From: Nitrospira_D sp035465795
Lineage (GTDB): Bacteria > Nitrospirota > Nitrospiria > Nitrospirales > Nitrospiraceae
Assembly: GCF_049546785.1 (NCBI RefSeq)
Contig: NZ_JBMWAN010000002.1
Span: 62,001 to 126,000, forward strand
Direction of reading: 5' to 3'
Length of the DNA: 64,000 nucleotides
Below, in pieces: positions 8,408 through 17,352 of the stretch; the first letter of the stretch is position 1, and each line of letters opens with the position of its first letter. Position numbers and translations under genes: made by a program. A model generated the notes under the pieces. That model made no database searches, was not told the origin of the DNA, and saw only the letters and a list, made by a program, of their open reading frames with translations.

Positions 8408-8877
8408 GGCAGCTCCCGCTTCAGCTTCCGTCCGCCTGAAATACTGAATCCCTCGCGCTGATAAAACGCCAGCGTCCGGTCGAACTGCGGGAGCGGCGGG
8501 GTCGTCACCTCCAGCCGCCGCCAGCTCCGCGCCTGCCCGAGCCGTCGCGCCTGTTCCAGCAAGGCCGCGCCCACACCCTTCGAACGATGCGCGGGCCGGA
8601 CATAGAACTCCGGAATTGTCCCGTACACACCTTCCGTATAGAGCGCGTAGCTCTGATACAAGGCGAGAAATCCGATCGGCTCGCCGCCTTTGCGCGCGAG
8701 CAACACCGTATACAACCCGTCTTTCAGCCACGAGCGGACCCGAATCACCGTATCGTCGTAATGAAAGTGAAAGGCCTGTTCCTTTAGCGCTGCCATAATC
8801 TCGTGGAGCAGTTCCCCCACCAGCGTCGCAACGACTTCTGCATCATCACACCTGGCCTGAACAATCTGAGTCGCCAT
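8404..8877 (-). CDS. GNAT family N-acetyltransferase
   Basis: The 157-residue protein shows the GNAT acetyl-CoA loop in 'EFYVRPAHRSKGVGAALLEQARRLG', preceded by beta strands 'YTVLLARKGGEPIGFLALYQS' and followed by 'TLAFYQREGF'. These enzymes move acetyl from acetyl-CoA to an amine; the acceptor cannot be inferred. It sits in a minus-strand run with a methyltransferase, a serine hydrolase and the C39-like protein. The gap to the hydrolase stop is 3 bp and the overlap with the next gene is 4 bp, typical of one operon. Confidence 0.88.
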   Translation of the reverse strand: MATQIVQARCDDAEVVATLVGELLHEIMAALKEQAFHFHYDDTVIRVRSWLKDGLYTVLLARKGGEPIGFLALYQSYALYTEGVYGTIPEFYVRPAHRSKGVGAALLEQARRLGQARSWRRLEVTTPPLPQFDRTLAFYQREGFSISGGRKLKRELP

Positions 8878-8880
8878 CAG

Positions 8881-9414
8881 TCACCGTGCAAGCTCTTGAA
8901 ACAGCTCGTAGCCCTCGGGCCACTCGCCGATGCCGCTGTCGGCATTGATATGGCCGGCCTCGCCGATATCGACAAACCGGCTGCCCCAGGCCGTGGCGCA
9001 ACGCCGGGCGAAGGCGGACGGTCCGAATGGATCGTCCGCGCTCGCGACCACGAGAGAGGGAAACCGGAGTGGCTGCATCGGCACAGGCGAGAATCTCCTG
9101 GCCGTGGGCGGGAAACTGGGGCTGCCCGGTTCCGGAATCGCCACCAGAAACGCGCCGCGAATCGAGAACGTGGACTGCTGCGCCCAATGGGCCACAAGGA
9201 GGCAGGCCAGGCTGTGCGCCACGAGCAGCGGCGGAGCCGCGCAGCGCCGGACGGCTTCGTCCAGCACGCGCACCCATTCTTCGCAGACCGGCGCATCCCA
9301 ATGGCCCAGTTGCACCCGCCGCCATTCGGGATGACGCGCTTCCCAGAGCGTCTGCCAATGACCGGGCCCGGAATTGCCGAATCCCGGCAGAACGAGTACA
9401 GGATGCTCCATCAC
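8881..9414 (-). CDS. RBBP9/YdeN-type alpha/beta serine hydrolase
   Basis: The 177-residue protein starts MMEHPVLVLPGFGNSGPGHWQTLWE, the hallmark of the RBBP9/YdeN clade. The nucleophile Ser is in LLVAHSLACLL (about residue 68). An acid is in SADDPFGPS and the His in EAGHINADSG, completing a triad. Length matches the family (about 180). The natural substrate of these small hydrolases is generally unknown. It lies 7 bp after the methyltransferase stop and 3 bp before the GNAT start. Confidence 0.87.
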   Translation of the reverse strand: MMEHPVLVLPGFGNSGPGHWQTLWEARHPEWRRVQLGHWDAPVCEEWVRVLDEAVRRCAAPPLLVAHSLACLLVAHWAQQSTFSIRGAFLVAIPEPGSPSFPPTARRFSPVPMQPLRFPSLVVASADDPFGPSAFARRCATAWGSRFVDIGEAGHINADSGIGEWPEGYELFQELAR

Positions 9415-9421
9415 GACACGC

Positions 9422-10222
9422 TCACTCGGCCTTCTTCCGTCCCATCACCGCCACCGTCGCATAATAGACCGCCCGGCTGCGCGGATCCTCCGCGAAGCGG
9501 CAGTAGCGTTCCACATCGGCCTCTGTCACCAGCCCGGTCGCCAGATATTTGTCATGGAGTTGGACGGCGGACATCGCCATCATCCTGGCCGTTCCGGACC
9601 CGCCCTCAGACCAGGGCGCTTCATATTCCATCGCGAGATCGTTCAGACCCCGCGCTTGGACCAGCGGCAGGAGCTTCAGCCCCAAGGCGTAGTCCATTCC
9701 TCGGGTTTCATACATGAATTGGATGGCTTGATTGATACGCCCGATCGACGCCAATTGCTCCGCATCTCCCGCGACTCCGCGCGAAGCGGAAAAGTCCGGC
9801 TCCTCCAGCACGAGCCAGCCACCGGGCTTGAGCGCCGCCAGCATCTTCGACAGCGCTACTTCGTAATCCGGCAAATGAATGAGGACATAGCGCGCGTGGA
9901 CGAGATCGAACGAGGCCTCCGGCAACGGCACAGTTCTGATGTCGGCCTGCCGCACCTCGACATGGGGCGGGCGCTGGGCGGGAAGAAACTTCGTCGACAG
10001 ATCAACCGCGCAGACCTGTCCGGATGGGCCGACCTTGTCGGCCATCCAGCGCATCAAGGAGCCGGCCCCCGGTCCCACTTCGAGGCAGCGCCACCCGGTC
10101 GTCAGGCCGGTCGCGCCCAATCGTCTCCGACTCGCGGGATCGCACTCCCGTTCGATTGCCCGAAGCCGCTCCACTTCACACTGATCCTCAACCGAGGTGA
10201 AGACATATTCCGGCTGACTCAT
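9422..10222 (-). CDS. Class I SAM-dependent methyltransferase
   Basis: The 266-residue protein begins MSQPEYVFTS and has motif I LEVGPGAGSLMRWMA, an acidic residue after CAVDLSTKFLP, then 'EVRQADIRTVPLPEASFDLVHARYVLIHL', the classic motif II/III order of Methyltransf_11/25 enzymes. The acceptor is unknown. An in-frame extension of 19 codons exists but reads as random basic sequence, so the internal ATG is preferred. It is the first gene of the tightly packed cluster reading down to 7985. Confidence 0.87.
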   Translation of the reverse strand: MSQPEYVFTSVEDQCEVERLRAIERECDPASRRRLGATGLTTGWRCLEVGPGAGSLMRWMADKVGPSGQVCAVDLSTKFLPAQRPPHVEVRQADIRTVPLPEASFDLVHARYVLIHLPDYEVALSKMLAALKPGGWLVLEEPDFSASRGVAGDAEQLASIGRINQAIQFMYETRGMDYALGLKLLPLVQARGLNDLAMEYEAPWSEGGSGTARMMAMSAVQLHDKYLATGLVTEADVERYCRFAEDPRSRAVYYATVAVMGRKKAE

Positions 10223-10304
10223 CCTGTCACTCGTTGTCGTACGTGTCGATTCGCCCGGCAGCCACCAGCCCGGCAACACACCGGCAGTGCAACCGGTGCC
10301 GGAA

Positions 10305-10685
10305 CTACTCCAGCTTCTTGAAACAACGCCCCCCGGAGACCGCTTCCAGCCGGCGGCAGGTCAGCACGCGCGTGGAGCCCCGCGCATCGTTCTTGATCTG
10401 CACGACATAGGAGTTGCCGCCGGAACATTCCACATTCCAGAATGCGTTCCCCTTGTCATCCGCGCCCTGAAAAAACGTCCGGGCCACCGTCCGACAAGGC
10501 TGGCCGCTGCTTTCGACGAGAATCGCGAGGGCCTCGCTGCGCTCCACTTCCGCCATCGCCGCCAGCCGGTCATGAGCCGGATTGGCCCATGCGAAGAGAC
10601 TCGACGCCATGGCAATCGCGCCCGTGGCGATCATCGCCGGCCATCGCCGCCATCCTCCGGAATGTGGTGGGTTCGCGCTCGGCAT
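10305..10685 (-). CDS. Small exported protein of unknown function
   Basis: The 126-residue product has a basic N-terminus (GGWRRWP), a hydrophobic stretch MIATGAIAMASSLFAWA and a likely cleavage site near ANPA, so it is probably periplasmic. The mature part has three or four Cys (PCRT, VECSGG, LTCRR, GGRCFKK) and ends in short beta-like segments. No clear ribosome site precedes the ATG; an internal ATG at 10634 is an alternative start. It is not recognised. It sits between prfC and the methyltransferase cluster on the same strand. Confidence 0.5.
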   Translation of the reverse strand: MPSANPPHSGGWRRWPAMIATGAIAMASSLFAWANPAHDRLAAMAEVERSEALAILVESSGQPCRTVARTFFQGADDKGNAFWNVECSGGNSYVVQIKNDARGSTRVLTCRRLEAVSGGRCFKKLE

Positions 10686-10734
10686 GTCTACCAGGCGATA
10701 CGCCCAAAGCCATTCGCCATACGCTCCGGGCTCC

Positions 10735-12339
10735 TTAGCCCATATCTTTCAAGACATGGTCCGGATTGCGGTCGCGCGCGATGTTCTTCATGAGCTGATC
10801 GGCGAACAGCACGACGATACGGCCGCGGTGATCTTTCACGATCATGGAATTGGACGGCAGTTTGAACGTCGCCACCTCGCCTTCCAGCCAGGCGCTGCAG
10901 GAATACGACAGCACATCGAGCACCGTCTCGACCCGATACTCTTCGCGCAGCCGGTACTGCAACACGTCGAACTGCAGTCGCCCGACCGCCGCCACCAGCG
11001 ACTCCAGATCGTTCAGGCTCCGGAGGATCTGCACCGTCCCCTCCTGCGCCATCTGTTCCATACCCTTGTCGAAGGATTTCCGCTTGCCCACGTCGCTGGG
11101 ACGGATGCGGGCGAAAATCTCCGGCTGGAATTGGGGCAGGGGCTTGAAGTTGAACCCGCCGCCCACGGAAATCGTATCGCCGATCGCGAAGAGGCCGGGA
11201 TTGATGATGCCGATGATGTCGCCGGGATAGGCTTCTTCCACCGTGCTCCGGGTTTGCGCCACCAGGCTATGGGGGCGCGAAAGCCGCACCTCGCGGTTCA
11301 ACCGGTGATGCCTCACGACCATGTCGCGCTCGAACCGTCCGGAGCAGACCCGCAAGAACGCCGTGCTGTCCCGGTGCTTGGGGTTCATGTTCGCCTGTAA
11401 TTTAAAGACATACGCGCTGAAGGGCGTCTCGATCGGATCCACCGACACTTCCGTGCCGTCATCCCGATCGGCCAGACGCGCGCCGGGCGAGGGCGCCAGA
11501 TCCACAAAGGCATCGAGGAAACTCTCGATGCCGAAATTCGTGAGCGCCGAGGCAAAGAACACCGGGGTAACCTCGCCCGCAAGGAACGGTTCGCGCGAGA
11601 AGGGATTGCCGGCAATCTCGATCAATTCCAGGTCGTGCTGCACCTGCGCCATCACGTCATCGGACACGCGCCCGCTCCGCGCCAGCTCGTCCAACATCAG
11701 GGTTTCCACATTGACCTTGGTCGCCCCGCCCGGCGCCGTGCGGCTGAACAGCTGCACCCGGTTGTCGCTGCGGTTCACGATGCCGGCAAACTCGCTGCCT
11801 GATCCGATCGGCCAGTTGATCGCGCTGGCATGGATGCTCAAAGCCTGCTCAACCTCCGTCATGAGATCCAGCGGCGGCCGCCCGGGCAGGTCCATCTTAT
11901 TGATGAGCGTCAGCACCGGAATGCGCCGCATGCGGCACACGGCGAACAGTTTGCGGGTCTGCGTCTCGACACCCTTGGCTGCGTCGATCACCATGATCGC
12001 GCTGTCCGCCGCCGTCAATGTCCGATAGGTGTCTTCGGAAAAGTCCTGGTGGCCCGGCGTATCGAGCAGATTGATGACGGCATTCTTATAGTTGAACTGC
12101 ATGGCCGAAGCAGTGATGGAAATCCCGCGCTCCTGCTCCATGCCCATCCAATCCGACGCGGCGACCTTGCCGCCCTTGCGCCCGCGGACCATGCCCGCCG
12201 TGCGGATCATGCCGGAGTACAGCAGCAGTTTTTCCGTCAGCGTGGTTTTCCCCGCGTCCGGATGGCTGATGATGGCAAAGGTACGCCGCTGCGCGGTCGC
12301 GGCGGCGAGTTCACCCTGGGTTGTCGCGTCAGTAGTCAT
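10735..12339 (-). CDS. prfC: Peptide chain release factor 3
   Basis: The 534-residue translational GTPase recycles RF1/RF2 after peptide release. It shows G1 SHPDAGKTTLTEKLL, G2 region MEQERGISITASAMQF, G3 DTPGHQDFSEDTYR and G4 LINKMDL, followed by the RF3 C-terminal domains. The length equals E. coli RF3 (529). The frame extends about 95 codons upstream, but family alignment and the typical 'RRTFAIISHPDAGK' place the start at MTTDATTQGE. The gene is divergent from the nitrilase gene 154 bp away. Confidence 0.97.
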   Translation of the reverse strand: MTTDATTQGELAAATAQRRTFAIISHPDAGKTTLTEKLLLYSGMIRTAGMVRGRKGGKVAASDWMGMEQERGISITASAMQFNYKNAVINLLDTPGHQDFSEDTYRTLTAADSAIMVIDAAKGVETQTRKLFAVCRMRRIPVLTLINKMDLPGRPPLDLMTEVEQALSIHASAINWPIGSGSEFAGIVNRSDNRVQLFSRTAPGGATKVNVETLMLDELARSGRVSDDVMAQVQHDLELIEIAGNPFSREPFLAGEVTPVFFASALTNFGIESFLDAFVDLAPSPGARLADRDDGTEVSVDPIETPFSAYVFKLQANMNPKHRDSTAFLRVCSGRFERDMVVRHHRLNREVRLSRPHSLVAQTRSTVEEAYPGDIIGIINPGLFAIGDTISVGGGFNFKPLPQFQPEIFARIRPSDVGKRKSFDKGMEQMAQEGTVQILRSLNDLESLVAAVGRLQFDVLQYRLREEYRVETVLDVLSYSCSAWLEGEVATFKLPSNSMIVKDHRGRIVVLFADQLMKNIARDRNPDHVLKDMG

Positions 12340-12493
12340 CGTGGGTGCGCAATATACCATACCGGCAGGGCACCTGCGCCAGACAATGCGCCGGCGCCCC
12401 GATCCGGGCAATGCTGCGCAGACCTCGCCCTGGCGGGACGGATCTTGTATGATACCGCCCGGCAGGTTCCTCCTTGAGCCGAGCAAGACCATC

Positions 12494-13276
12494 ATGCCCC
12501 GAACGTCTCTGCGCATCGCCTTTCTGCATCTGGCCCCGCTCCCCGGCCAGATTGCCCATAATCGCCGACTCATCGAAGCCGCCGTCACGACCGCCGCGCA
12601 AGCCGGTGCCACCTGGATCCTCACGCCGGAACTCGCAGTCTGCGGGTATACCTTCGCCGATCAGATCGGCACCGACTGGATCGAACCCCAGCCGGACGCC
12701 TGGATGACACACCTGTGCCGGCTGGCGGCGCAATGGCGCCTCACACTCTTCCTGTCCCATCCGGAGCGCGACCGCCGGACGACGCAGCTGCACAATTCCC
12801 TGTTCGTCATTACGCCTGAGGGGATCCCGGCCGGCGCTCACCGCAAGATCAACGCGCTTCGAGTAGGATCGGAATCATGGTCGACGCCCGGCACAGAGGC
12901 CACGGCCGTCGCCGCGCCGCCGCTGGAGCGCGTGGGCCTCCTCATTTGCGCCGATGCCTATTCGCCGGGGATCGCCGAGAGCCTGCGACGGCAGGGCGCC
13001 GGCCTGCTGGTCTCGTCCGCCGCCTGGGCCCCGGGATTCCACGGTCCGAACGGCGAATGGGAGCGCTGCACCAGAGACACGGGTCTGCCCTTGCTGGTGT
13101 GCAATCGAACCGGGCCGGATGCCACGATGGATTTTACGAAAGCCGAAAGCGTCGTGGCAAAGAACGGCCGGCGGCGGCTCTCGATGACCGCGGCCCGCTC
13201 CACCATCTTCCTCATTGAGTGGAATCTGGGGTTACAAGACCTAGCCACATCATCGTACGAACGCATCCCGCTTTAG
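12494..13276 (+). CDS. Carbon-nitrogen hydrolase (nitrilase superfamily)
   Basis: The 260-residue protein has the nitrilase Glu-Lys-Cys triad: Glu in LTPELAVCGY, Lys in AHRKINAL and Cys in LLICADAYSP. Family members hydrolyse amides or nitriles, for example omega-amidase or N-carbamyl amino-acid hydrolases; the substrate cannot be assigned. The long upstream extension overlaps prfC on the other strand and is spurious, so I start at MPRTSLRIAFLHL. A TATGAT box at about 12446 may be its -10. A strong hairpin follows the stop. Confidence 0.88.
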   Translation: MPRTSLRIAFLHLAPLPGQIAHNRRLIEAAVTTAAQAGATWILTPELAVCGYTFADQIGTDWIEPQPDAWMTHLCRLAAQWRLTLFLSHPERDRRTTQLHNSLFVITPEGIPAGAHRKINALRVGSESWSTPGTEATAVAAPPLERVGLLICADAYSPGIAESLRRQGAGLLVSSAAWAPGFHGPNGEWERCTRDTGLPLLVCNRTGPDATMDFTKAESVVAKNGRRRLSMTAARSTIFLIEWNLGLQDLATSSYERIPL

Positions 13277-13297
13277 CCTTCGCCTCCGGAACGCAAA

Positions 13298-13328
13298 CAG
13301 CCAGATGCGGGTTTGCCGCACCTGGCTG
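13298..13328. terminator. Bidirectional hairpin between convergent genes
   Basis: CAGCCAG pairs with CTGGCTG and an inner GCGG pairs with CCGC, a strong stem-loop in the 82-bp gap between the nitrilase stop and the convergent broken gene. There is no long T-run, so termination is inferred from position and stability. Confidence 0.55.
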
Positions 13329-13358
13329 CTGAGACCGGCCTCTCGCTTAGCGATTTCG

Positions 13359-14011
13359 CTAGAACTTGTTCGGAAACTGCGCGGCCAGGGCATCCGTCAA
13401 GGCATCAGCCACGACATAGATATGCGACTTCATGCCTTTCCACGTATCGGCCTCGTGCGTGTAGTCCTCGTCTTTGAGCTGTTGAAACTGCGTCAGATGG
13501 TGCGCCGCGTGAGCCGTGAGCAATCCCATGACCGCGTCCTTCGGCAGATGCGGATTGGCACCGCTCAGGAAGATCGAAATGTCAGCCGCGTTCGCGGTGA
13601 GCTGCTTGACTGCAAATCCTGCTGCGCCGAATTGCCTGCGGCCGTGGCATCCAAATGATCGCGAATCGCGCCATAGTGCCCGGCCAGCAGGGTGAACAGC
13701 TTGTCGGACGCCGGCTTGCCGTAAAACGGCTCAATGGACCCCGCGATCTGTTGCGCATTGACCACCACGCCCTTTTCCGCTGCCTCTCTGGCTGACGCAT
13801 TCTTATCCATCGTCGCAACGGCCACAGTGCGAATGGAGAAGATGTGCCCCAGCCAGAGATCCCGAAGAGCCGCTTTGGTTTCCGCCACCTTGAGCGGGTT
13901 GGCCTGAGGCCCCTGAGACGCCGCCGCAGTGGGAGAGTCCGCACTGTGCGCACAGGCCGCCGGTGACAATAGTAAGACAGCGAGAGACAAGGCATACAAT
14001 GGATGACGCAT
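13359..14011 (-). pseudogene. Exported helical protein, frameshifted
   Basis: The gene starts at MRHPLYALSLAVLLLSP, with GGAG 8 bases upstream and a lipoprotein-like signal ending AACAHS. The first frame runs to a TGA at 13565. Around 13605-13620 coding potential moves to another frame, which continues as 'AVKQLTANAADISIFLSG' and 'HHLTQFQQLKDEDY' to TAG at 13359-13361. Both halves read as one helical, His-rich periplasmic protein of about 217 residues. The break is one missing base (or two extra) near GGATTTGCAG, so it could be a mutation or a sequencing error. Family unknown; a four-helix DinB-like fold is possible. Confidence 0.75.
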
Positions 14012-14169
14012 GGGACACACTCCTTTGTTCAAAACGGACTATGTGACAACACCCGCACCCGGCCGAACGAACCAACAACGGTCACAGCCAAGCGGAGCAA
14101 CGAGAGGCAAGCATAGCCAACAGGAGCGGTGCTGTAAGTTAGCGGGATAACACTGGAGATAAAAAAGCT

Positions 14170-14901
14170 CTAGAAGCCGGAATCTTTGAGGCCCACGGAG
14201 GATTTCTCGGGGGCAAGCAGGTATCGTTCAAGGCCGGGGCGATGCAACAAGAGCCCATCCTTGCGCGCGTAGGTGATGAGCCCCTGCTCACGCAGCTGAT
14301 TCAAGAGCGTCGAGACAACCTCACGGCGCGCGCCGATCATCTGGGCGAGATCGTCCTGACGGAAATAGTGGGTGAGCCTGGTCCACTCCCCCTCCTCCTC
14401 ACCGAATTCATCGGCCAGCCGGTTCAACGTGCGCACCAGGCGCTCCATCGTGCTGCTGAAGGACAAGGTCTGGATCTGCTCGTAGGCCGACGACAGCTGC
14501 TGCGCGACGTTGGAGAGAAACAGCAGAAATGCCGGGCGGTTGCTTTGCAGATGGGCGATGAATTCGTCAAAGCTCAATTCGACGACTTCCCCGTCCTCCA
14601 TCGCCACCGCCTGTTCGCGGCGTTCGCCGGTGCAATGACACAACTCGCCGAACACGTCCCCGGCCTGGTGCAGGCGCAGAATCAGTTCGCGCCCGCCGTC
14701 GGTCAGGGAGGTCAGTTTCACCAGACCATGCCGGAGAAAGAATACGCTCTGCGCTGCATCGCCCAGCCGATACACAAGCTCTCCCTTTGCCACACGCCGT
14801 CCGGGCCGGCTCATGAGCTGATCGCAGAGCTTGCCGCGGAAACAGAGCGAGAGCGCCTGACACTGCCGATGGTCCGCTATATTCATCGCCGTGTGAATCA
14901 T
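14170..14901 (-). CDS. Crp/Fnr-family transcription regulator
   Basis: The 243-residue protein has an N-terminal cyclic-nucleotide-binding-type beta barrel (KGELVYRLGDAAQSVFFLRHG ... GDVFGELCHCTGE) and a C-terminal winged helix with the recognition region DDLAQMIGARREVVSTLLNQL. The effector is not clear: the phosphate-binding cassette GELCHCTGERREQ is Crp-like but has two Cys. I place the start at the second ATG (14901). A possible -10 TAGAAT overlaps the first ATG, and GAGGAG precedes the second. No operon partner lies downstream. Confidence 0.88.
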   Translation of the reverse strand: MIHTAMNIADHRQCQALSLCFRGKLCDQLMSRPGRRVAKGELVYRLGDAAQSVFFLRHGLVKLTSLTDGGRELILRLHQAGDVFGELCHCTGERREQAVAMEDGEVVELSFDEFIAHLQSNRPAFLLFLSNVAQQLSSAYEQIQTLSFSSTMERLVRTLNRLADEFGEEEGEWTRLTHYFRQDDLAQMIGARREVVSTLLNQLREQGLITYARKDGLLLHRPGLERYLLAPEKSSVGLKDSGF

Positions 14902-14920
14902 GGGCTCCTCAAGCTCCGGC

Positions 14921-14950
14921 ATTCTACAGAGTCGCCACAGCCGATGGCCA
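14921..14950 (-). promoter_or_regulatory. Possible promoter of the Crp/Fnr gene
   Basis: TAGAAT (14926-14921) has the local TAGNNT form. The -35 candidate TGGCCA (14950-14945), 18 bases away, is poor. The box overlaps the first possible ATG of the gene, which argues for the next ATG. Confidence 0.35.
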
Positions 14951-15001
14951 GCCCCCTCGCACTACGGAGACGACCCGATACGGGCGCTAGGATTCCCGCG
15001 T

Positions 15002-16018
15002 CTACTCGTACCCGCCGGGATTCGAACTCTGCCAGCGCCAGGCGTCGGTGCACATGGCGGCCAGCCCCCGCTCGGCGCGCCAGCCCAGCAGGCTAAAAGC
15101 CCGCGCCGGGTCCGCGTAACAGGCGGCGATGTCGCCGGGCCGCCGGGCGGCGATCTTGTACGGCACCGCCCGCCCGCTGGCCGTTTCAAACGCCTTCACA
15201 ATGTCCAACACGCTGTAGCCCGTGCCTGTTCCGAGATTCACCGTCAGAAGGGTGTCCGGGTCTTTGAGCCGCCCTAACGCCTCCAGCGCCTTGAGGTGGC
15301 CGAGTGCCAGATCCACCACATGAATGTAATCCCGCACTCCGGTCCCGTCCGGCGTCGCATAGTCATCTCCCCACACGTTCAGGAATTCTCGCCGTCCCAC
15401 CGCCACCTGGGCCACGAAAGGCAGCAGATTATTCGGGATGCCCTGCGGATCTTCCCCGATTAACCCGCTGGCATGGGCCCCCACCGGATTGAAGTAGCGC
15501 AGAATACCGATCCGCCAGGAGGCATCGCTCCGATGCAGGTCGCGCAACATGTCCTCAATCATCAGCTTCGAGCGGCCGTAGGGATTGGTCGCGGAGAGCG
15601 GATGGTCCTCGGTCAGCGGCAGCCGCTGCGGATCGCCGTACACCGTGGCAGAAGAACTGAACACGAGCGTCTTCACCCCGCACTCGCCCATCGCCTCCAG
15701 CAGATGCACAGTGCCGGCCACGTTGTTGTCGTAGTAGATCAGCGGCTTCTCGACCGATTCTCCCACGGCCTTGAGACCGGCAAAGTGGATCACCGCCTGG
15801 GCCCCGCTCTCGCGCAAGGCCCCCACTAATGCAGCGCGATCACGGATGTCACCCCGGACCACACGCAGTGGTTTCCCGGTGATGCGCTCCACTCGCGCCA
15901 GGGCTTCCGGGTGGCTGTTGGAGAAGTTGTCGAATACCGTGACCGCCGTTCCTGCATTCACTAGTTCCACGCAGGTATGAGACCCGATAAATCCGGCGCC
16001 GCCTGTGACAAGGATCAT
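15002..16018 (-). CDS. galE: UDP-glucose 4-epimerase
   Basis: The 338-residue extended short-chain dehydrogenase interconverts UDP-glucose and UDP-galactose for cell-surface polysaccharides. It has the NAD motif TGGAGFIGSHTCVEL at the N-terminus, catalytic Ser in VFSSSATVYG and the YxxxK pair in NPYGRSKLM. The GalE-specific 'RYFNPVGAHASGLIGEDP' and 'DGTGVRDYIHV' follow. Length equals E. coli GalE. A good promoter lies 45 bp upstream. Confidence 0.96.
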   Translation of the reverse strand: MILVTGGAGFIGSHTCVELVNAGTAVTVFDNFSNSHPEALARVERITGKPLRVVRGDIRDRAALVGALRESGAQAVIHFAGLKAVGESVEKPLIYYDNNVAGTVHLLEAMGECGVKTLVFSSSATVYGDPQRLPLTEDHPLSATNPYGRSKLMIEDMLRDLHRSDASWRIGILRYFNPVGAHASGLIGEDPQGIPNNLLPFVAQVAVGRREFLNVWGDDYATPDGTGVRDYIHVVDLALGHLKALEALGRLKDPDTLLTVNLGTGTGYSVLDIVKAFETASGRAVPYKIAARRPGDIAACYADPARAFSLLGWRAERGLAAMCTDAWRWQSSNPGGYE

Positions 16019-16062
16019 GCGTTCCTACTCGGTGAAAGGTTGGAGCATCCCGCTCGAGTCAA

Positions 16063-16091
16063 AGACTAGCGAGACGGAGGGAGAGGGTCAA
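16063..16091 (-). promoter_or_regulatory. Promoter of galE
   Basis: TTGACC (16091-16086), a 17-base spacer and TAGTCT (16068-16063) lie upstream of the galE ATG at 16018. Confidence 0.65.
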
Positions 16092-16163
16092 TCAATCTCG
16101 CATCTTCTCACGTCCGGAGAAGGCGATTGTCAAACCGGGCTTTGCTGTGGTTTCATCCCGCGC

Positions 16164-16712
16164 ATGGCACCATCTCCCACGCTCAACACGGACCGGCTTC
16201 TGCTGCGGCCCTTCCGGTCGGGCGATGCCCCGGACGTGCAGGATCTTGCCGGAGTCTACGACGTCGCCAGGGGAACGCTGATCCTGCCCCACCCCTATCC
16301 CGACGGAGAGGCCGAGCGATGGATCGCGGATCTGCAACGGGAAGCTGACGCCGGAACGCTCGTGAACTTCGCCATCGTGTTGCGCGAGGAAAACCGTTTG
16401 ATCGGATCCATCGGGCTGGACATTGCCGCCACGCACCGGCATGCCCGAATGAGCTATTGGCTCGGCCAGCCCTATTGGAATCGCGGCTACTGCACCGAAG
16501 CCGTGAGAGCCCTGCTGGCTTATGGATTCCGGCAGTTGCATCTACACCGGATCTACGCCCCGCATTTCCTGAACAATCCGGCATCGGGGCGGGTGCTGCA
16601 GAAGGTCGGGATGGCCTACGAAGGCGGGCTGCGCGAGCACTATCTGCGTTTCGGCCGGTATGTCGACGTCGAGCTCTACGGCCTTTTGGAAAACGAATTC
16701 GACCAGCGTTGA
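16164..16712 (+). CDS. RimJ/RimL-type GNAT acetyltransferase
   Basis: The 182-residue protein begins MAPSPTLNTDRLLLRPFRSGDAPDV, the N-terminal mark of the Acetyltransf_3 (RimJ/RimL) group. It continues with 'ARMSYWLGQPYWNRGYCTEAVRALLAYGF', the acetyl-CoA-binding region, and 'NPASGRVLQKVGMAYEG'. These enzymes acetylate N-terminal or side-chain amines of proteins or small molecules. The upstream in-frame extension overlaps the galE start region and is rejected. The stop codon abuts the stop of the convergent lipocalin gene with no base between. Confidence 0.86.
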   Translation: MAPSPTLNTDRLLLRPFRSGDAPDVQDLAGVYDVARGTLILPHPYPDGEAERWIADLQREADAGTLVNFAIVLREENRLIGSIGLDIAATHRHARMSYWLGQPYWNRGYCTEAVRALLAYGFRQLHLHRIYAPHFLNNPASGRVLQKVGMAYEGGLREHYLRFGRYVDVELYGLLENEFDQR

Positions 16713-17294
16713 TCAGGGTGCCGGACGCCGGTCGCGGACGAGATCGTCTACGGGATACCCGACGCTGCGGCTCAGCTCAACCAGCCGTCTGTAGGCCGGC
16801 TCCTCCAGCTGCGGTGTCCGCGCAAGGATCCAGAGATACCGGCGATCCGGCGTGCCCACCAGCGCCGTGCGGTACTCGGCATCGAGATCGAGAATCCAAT
16901 AGTTCCCCTCGCGGGATGAGCCGAAGAGCCGCGCAAACCAATTGTCGAACTGGACGTTCAGCTTGGCATTCGTCTTCGCATCCACCACCGTCGCCACGCC
17001 CTCGATCTGATCCCGCTCGCCCGCATCGGTCGCACATTCATTGTGCACCCCGACGGCCCCATCGGAACGAAGCGTGTAGATCGCCCTGGAATCCACACAG
17101 TGCCGCTGAAACCACATCGGCAGCCGTGCGATCTCATACCACGTCCCAACATAACGGCTAAGGTCGACTGCCGCTACCGTCGGCACCTCCCCTCTCGAAT
17201 CAACCCCCGCGCAGCCGCCGAGCAACACACCGGCCAGGGCCAGACTCAGCAAGAATTGTTGGCGTCTTGTCCACCGGACAACGGTCTGTTTCAT
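16713..17294 (-). CDS. Outer-membrane lipocalin (Blc-like lipoprotein)
   Basis: The 193-residue product has a signal with lipobox LLGGCAG, then the lipocalin motif VGTWYEIARLPMWFQRHCV, the second strand pattern 'YWILDLDAEYRTALVG' and the third motif 'LWILARTPQL'. Blc-type lipocalins are anchored in the outer membrane and bind fatty acids or lysophospholipids. Of two adjacent ATGs, the second (17294) is better spaced from GGAGG. The GNAT gene ends exactly where this one ends. Confidence 0.92.
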   Translation of the reverse strand: MKQTVVRWTRRQQFLLSLALAGVLLGGCAGVDSRGEVPTVAAVDLSRYVGTWYEIARLPMWFQRHCVDSRAIYTLRSDGAVGVHNECATDAGERDQIEGVATVVDAKTNAKLNVQFDNWFARLFGSSREGNYWILDLDAEYRTALVGTPDRRYLWILARTPQLEEPAYRRLVELSRSVGYPVDDLVRDRRPAP

Positions 17295-17352
17295 CATGTC
17301 CCTCCTTCGCCGCACACCCCTCTTGCATACATCCTTCTTCGCTTCTCTCGCG

